From NCBI GenBank assembly GCA_026387805.1, contig JAPLKY010000022.1:1-8182 (forward strand): a stretch of DNA of 8,182 bases, written 5' to 3'. Positions 6,779 through 8,182 of this stretch are shown here, piece by piece. The stretch comes from Candidatus Krumholzibacteriia bacterium (GTDB taxonomy: Bacteria; Krumholzibacteriota; Krumholzibacteriia; Krumholzibacteriales; Krumholzibacteriaceae). The notes beneath the pieces were generated by a model. It did not search any database. It had not been told where the DNA came from and worked only from the letters and a program-made list of their open reading frames with translations. Both the position numbers and the translations under genes were made by a program. Within the stretch, counting starts at the first letter, position 1, and each line of letters starts with the position of its first letter.

Positions 6779-7537
6779 ATGACCGTCAAATGTATGGATG
6801 ATCCCCGCTGCCAGGAGAGCTTCGATTACCTCGTTGGAGTGTTCGACAGCTTTCCCGCCGCGCTCGTGTCCATCGATGCGAGGCTTCGGATCATCATGTT
6901 CAATCGCCTCGCCGAGGAGCTCACCGGTTTCACGAGCTCCGAGGTCATGCAGAGACGGGTAACGAGCGTCATTCGAATCGAAAACGTACGCCACATCACG
7001 AGCATCCTTCGCGGGCGAGGAGAACTGCCCCCGGACGGATTCCTCACGAAGCTCAGGGCGAAAAGCGGCGCCGAGATTCCGGTGCAAATAGTCGTCTCGC
7101 CGCTCCGGAGACCGCGTGGGATCCTTGCCGGATTCCTCTGTGTGGCATCCGATCTGCGCGTCGTCAAACGTTTTCAGGGACAGCTGCTCGAGGCGGAACG
7201 GCTCTCCGCGCTTTCCGAGATCGCGATCGGGCTGAATCATGCGATCAACAATCCCCTGTGCGCAATCCTCGGCAATACGCAGCTTCTGCTCATGGAGCGG
7301 GACAAGCATGACCCGGGGACGGTCAGGAAACTCAAGAGCATCGAGCGGGAGATCTCCCGCATCCAGAAGATTGCGGAGCGGCTGCCCATGATCACCCGGG
7401 CGGCCTCCCGGGATTACGTCAGGGGAAAAAGGATGCTCGACGTTGAGGAATCGGAGCATCTCGATCTCCGCCGGCGCCCGCGCCGAGGCCGCACTTCCGC
7501 CGGCAAGGGGGGGCTCCGGAACCCTCCGCAGCAATAA
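6779..7537 (+). CDS. PAS protein with a HisKA-like dimerisation/phosphoacceptor domain and no ATPase domain
   Basis: The product is 252 residues. A PAS domain spans about 14-130 (FDSFPAALVSIDARLRIIMF, then FTSSEVMQ and a late strand LAGFLCVASDL). A HisKA-like helix pair covers about 137-208, with H154 in GLNHAINNPLCAILGN. Typical members read HEINNPL. Here the acidic residue after His, which helps catalysis, is Ala155. No N, G1 or G2 box follows: the protein ends about 50 residues later in an Arg/Gly/Pro-rich tail, and the tRNA promoter begins 4 bp after the stop, leaving no room for a displaced ATPase domain. It cannot autophosphorylate by the usual route. It may dimerise with, accept phosphate from, or regulate the upstream pair. 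AAAGGA (6769-6774) is a close Shine-Dalgarno for the ATG at 6779; ATG 6794 is an alternative start. The tail crosses a run of seven G (7507-7513), so its exact C-terminus is uncertain. Confidence 0.8.
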   Translation: MTVKCMDDPRCQESFDYLVGVFDSFPAALVSIDARLRIIMFNRLAEELTGFTSSEVMQRRVTSVIRIENVRHITSILRGRGELPPDGFLTKLRAKSGAEIPVQIVVSPLRRPRGILAGFLCVASDLRVVKRFQGQLLEAERLSALSEIAIGLNHAINNPLCAILGNTQLLLMERDKHDPGTVRKLKSIEREISRIQKIAERLPMITRAASRDYVRGKRMLDVEESEHLDLRRRPRRGRTSAGKGGLRNPPQQ

Positions 7538-7541
7538 ATCA

Positions 7542-7569
7542 TTGACAAATCGCATTTCCCGGATAAGAT
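7542..7569 (+). promoter_or_regulatory. promoter for tRNA-Phe
   Basis: A perfect -35 box TTGACA (7542-7547) is separated by 16 nt from TAAGAT (7564-7569, four of six consensus bases). Initiation would fall a few bases before the mature tRNA end at 7580. Placement and the perfect -35 make this a good candidate. Confidence 0.6.
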
Positions 7570-7579
7570 TTCTCCCCGT

Positions 7580-7655
<76 letters not shown>

Positions 7656-7672
7656 GGTTTTCAAGGGGCTCC

Positions 7673-7707
7673 CCGGCCTGCGGTCCTCCGCGAGGCTCCG
7701 GTCTTTC
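7673..7707 (+). terminator. likely intrinsic terminator after tRNA-Phe
   Basis: CCGGCCTGCGG (7673-7683) can pair with the segment 7688-7701 around a TCCT loop: GCGG/CCGC, GCCT/AGGC with one bulged G, and an outer CCG/CGG across a small internal loop. The stem is followed by TCTTTC, a short and imperfect U tract, so termination may be partial. Confidence 0.5.
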
Positions 7708-7770
7708 ATAATTAATTGTCAAATAATCAGTTAGGTGCTACATGCCCCGGGTGGACGCGGATTTTTGCTA

Positions 7771-7800
7771 TTGACAGCCTGAAAAAGGGAGGGTTATCAT
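7771..7800 (+). promoter_or_regulatory. strong sigma-70-type promoter for the carboxyltransferase operon
   Basis: A perfect TTGACA (7771-7776) is followed 18 nt later by TATCAT (7795-7800, five of six consensus bases). Transcription would begin near 7807, about 20 nt before the first gene, leaving little room for leader regulation. Confidence 0.65.
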
Positions 7801-7826
7801 TCTCTGTGCGAGGGAGGTAGAGGATG

Positions 7827-8027
7827 ATGGATGAGAAGATCATGGCTGTGATTTCCGCGGCGGTCAGCGCTTACATAGAATCGGAAAACTCACTGGACGA
7901 GAAAAGGTTCGGACAGAGGCTCAATCCCTGGAAGATGGCGGCGCGTCGAGAGACCATGTCGAAGCACATCCTGACGGTTCGGGCGAATCCGAGCACGATG
8001 CGCTTGAGAAGATTTTCGCTCATCTAG
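7827..8027 (+). CDS. small protein preceding a carboxyltransferase gene, function unknown
   Basis: A 66-residue soluble protein begins MDEKIMAVISAAVSAYIESE, a short amphipathic, Ala-rich helix. A linker and the block NPWKMAARRETM follow, then a basic tail ending RRFSLI. From memory, small proteins with a similar 'AAVxAY' helix and 'PWKxAxRxExM' block occur beside biotin-dependent carboxyltransferase or decarboxylase genes; no search was made to confirm this. It lacks the N-terminal membrane helix expected of the OadG gamma subunit and the lysine motif of a biotin carrier. The second of two adjacent ATGs (7827) is chosen because GGAGGT (7813-7818) is 8 nt upstream; ATG 7824 would leave only 5 nt. 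A strong promoter lies just ahead, and the carboxyltransferase gene starts 54 nt after the stop, so they probably form an operon. An assembly or scaffolding role would be a guess. Confidence 0.7.
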   Translation: MDEKIMAVISAAVSAYIESENSLDEKRFGQRLNPWKMAARRETMSKHILTVRANPSTMRLRRFSLI

Positions 8028-8081
8028 CGGGTTGAGCACGCCGAAATCCGACTGAAGGAATTCTCCCGAAGGGCTTGGCAT

Positions 8082-8182
8082 ATGCCCAAGAATACAAAGC
8101 TTCTCCAGGCGTTCAAGGCGGTCAAGGTCACCGACACGACGCTTCGTGACGGGCATCAGTCCACGATCGCCACCCGGATGCG
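8082..8182 (+). CDS. carboxyltransferase subunit, N-terminal fragment (PycB/OadA/transcarboxylase 5S family)
   Basis: Thirty-three codons are visible before the right edge. After a short lead comes VTDTTLRDGHQSTIATRMR. This is the first strand of the HMGL-like TIM barrel in pyruvate carboxylase subunit B, oxaloacetate decarboxylase alpha and transcarboxylase 5S, usually seen as 'TDTTLRDGHQSL.ATR.R'. The Asp of DTTLRDGHQ is a metal ligand and the Arg and Gln contact substrate, so these residues are intact. These enzymes move CO2 between biotin and pyruvate/oxaloacetate in the cytoplasm or on a sodium-pump complex. GAAGGG (8068-8073) lies 8 nt before the ATG. The C-terminal part, including any fused biotinyl domain, is outside the window, so pycB, oadA and 5S cannot be distinguished and no symbol is given. 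Confidence 0.85.
   Translation, partial: MPKNTKLLQAFKAVKVTDTTLRDGHQSTIATRM

Noticed and set aside
7702..7735. TTGACA on the minus strand in the A/T-rich patch after the tRNA terminator, as a possible antisense promoter
   Set aside because: At the correct spacing the -10 position falls in the GC-rich terminator stem and does not resemble TATAAT.

Overview
The window comes from a GC-rich bacterium. Its gene families (UvrA, MazG, GalE, two-component proteins, a biotin-dependent carboxyltransferase) are widespread and do not fix the lineage. Soluble multi-domain kinases, a free-standing receiver and a PAS protein with only a dimerisation/phosphoacceptor domain would suit an uncultured lineage of the Deltaproteobacteria or FCB/Krumholzibacteria/Eisenbacteria type, but that placement is a low-confidence guess. 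Wobble positions are strongly G/C, so long spurious open frames occur on both strands and were discarded.

Layout. (1) Positions 1-100, minus strand: the first 33 codons of a MazG-type NTP pyrophosphohydrolase, running off the left edge. (2) Positions 101-259: a divergent promoter region. (3) Positions 260-3034: a complete uvrA. It overlaps by 4 bp a galE-like NAD-dependent epimerase (3031-4005), so the two are probably translationally coupled. (4) Positions 4006-4235: a gap that looks less GC-rich than its neighbours. It holds two copies of a 13-bp imperfect palindrome 40 bp apart, a possible promoter, and a palindrome just upstream of the next Shine-Dalgarno sequence. (5) Positions 4236-7537: a three-gene signalling operon. 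It encodes a soluble GAF-PAS histidine kinase with an extra C-terminal domain that reads like a degenerate GGDEF fold, a single-domain response regulator overlapping it by 4 bp, and a PAS protein with a dimerisation/phosphoacceptor helix pair but no ATPase domain. (6) Positions 7580-7655: tRNA-Phe(GAA) with encoded CCA, its own promoter and a likely terminator. (7) From 7771: a strong sigma-70-type promoter driving a 66-aa protein and the start of a carboxyltransferase gene (pyruvate carboxylase subunit B / oxaloacetate decarboxylase alpha / transcarboxylase 5S family) cut by the right edge.

How the genes may work together. mazG and uvrA are housekeeping genes for nucleotide-pool cleaning and nucleotide excision repair. 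The signalling operon is the most unusual part. The kinase should sense a cytoplasmic cue through GAF and PAS and phosphorylate the receiver at Asp54. The third protein cannot make phosphate on its own, because it lacks the ATPase domain and has Ala in place of the acidic residue after its His. It may be a partner, sink or regulator in the same circuit. None of the three has a recognisable DNA-binding output, so the output must be protein-protein or lie elsewhere. The last two genes belong to carboxylate metabolism and are probably unrelated.
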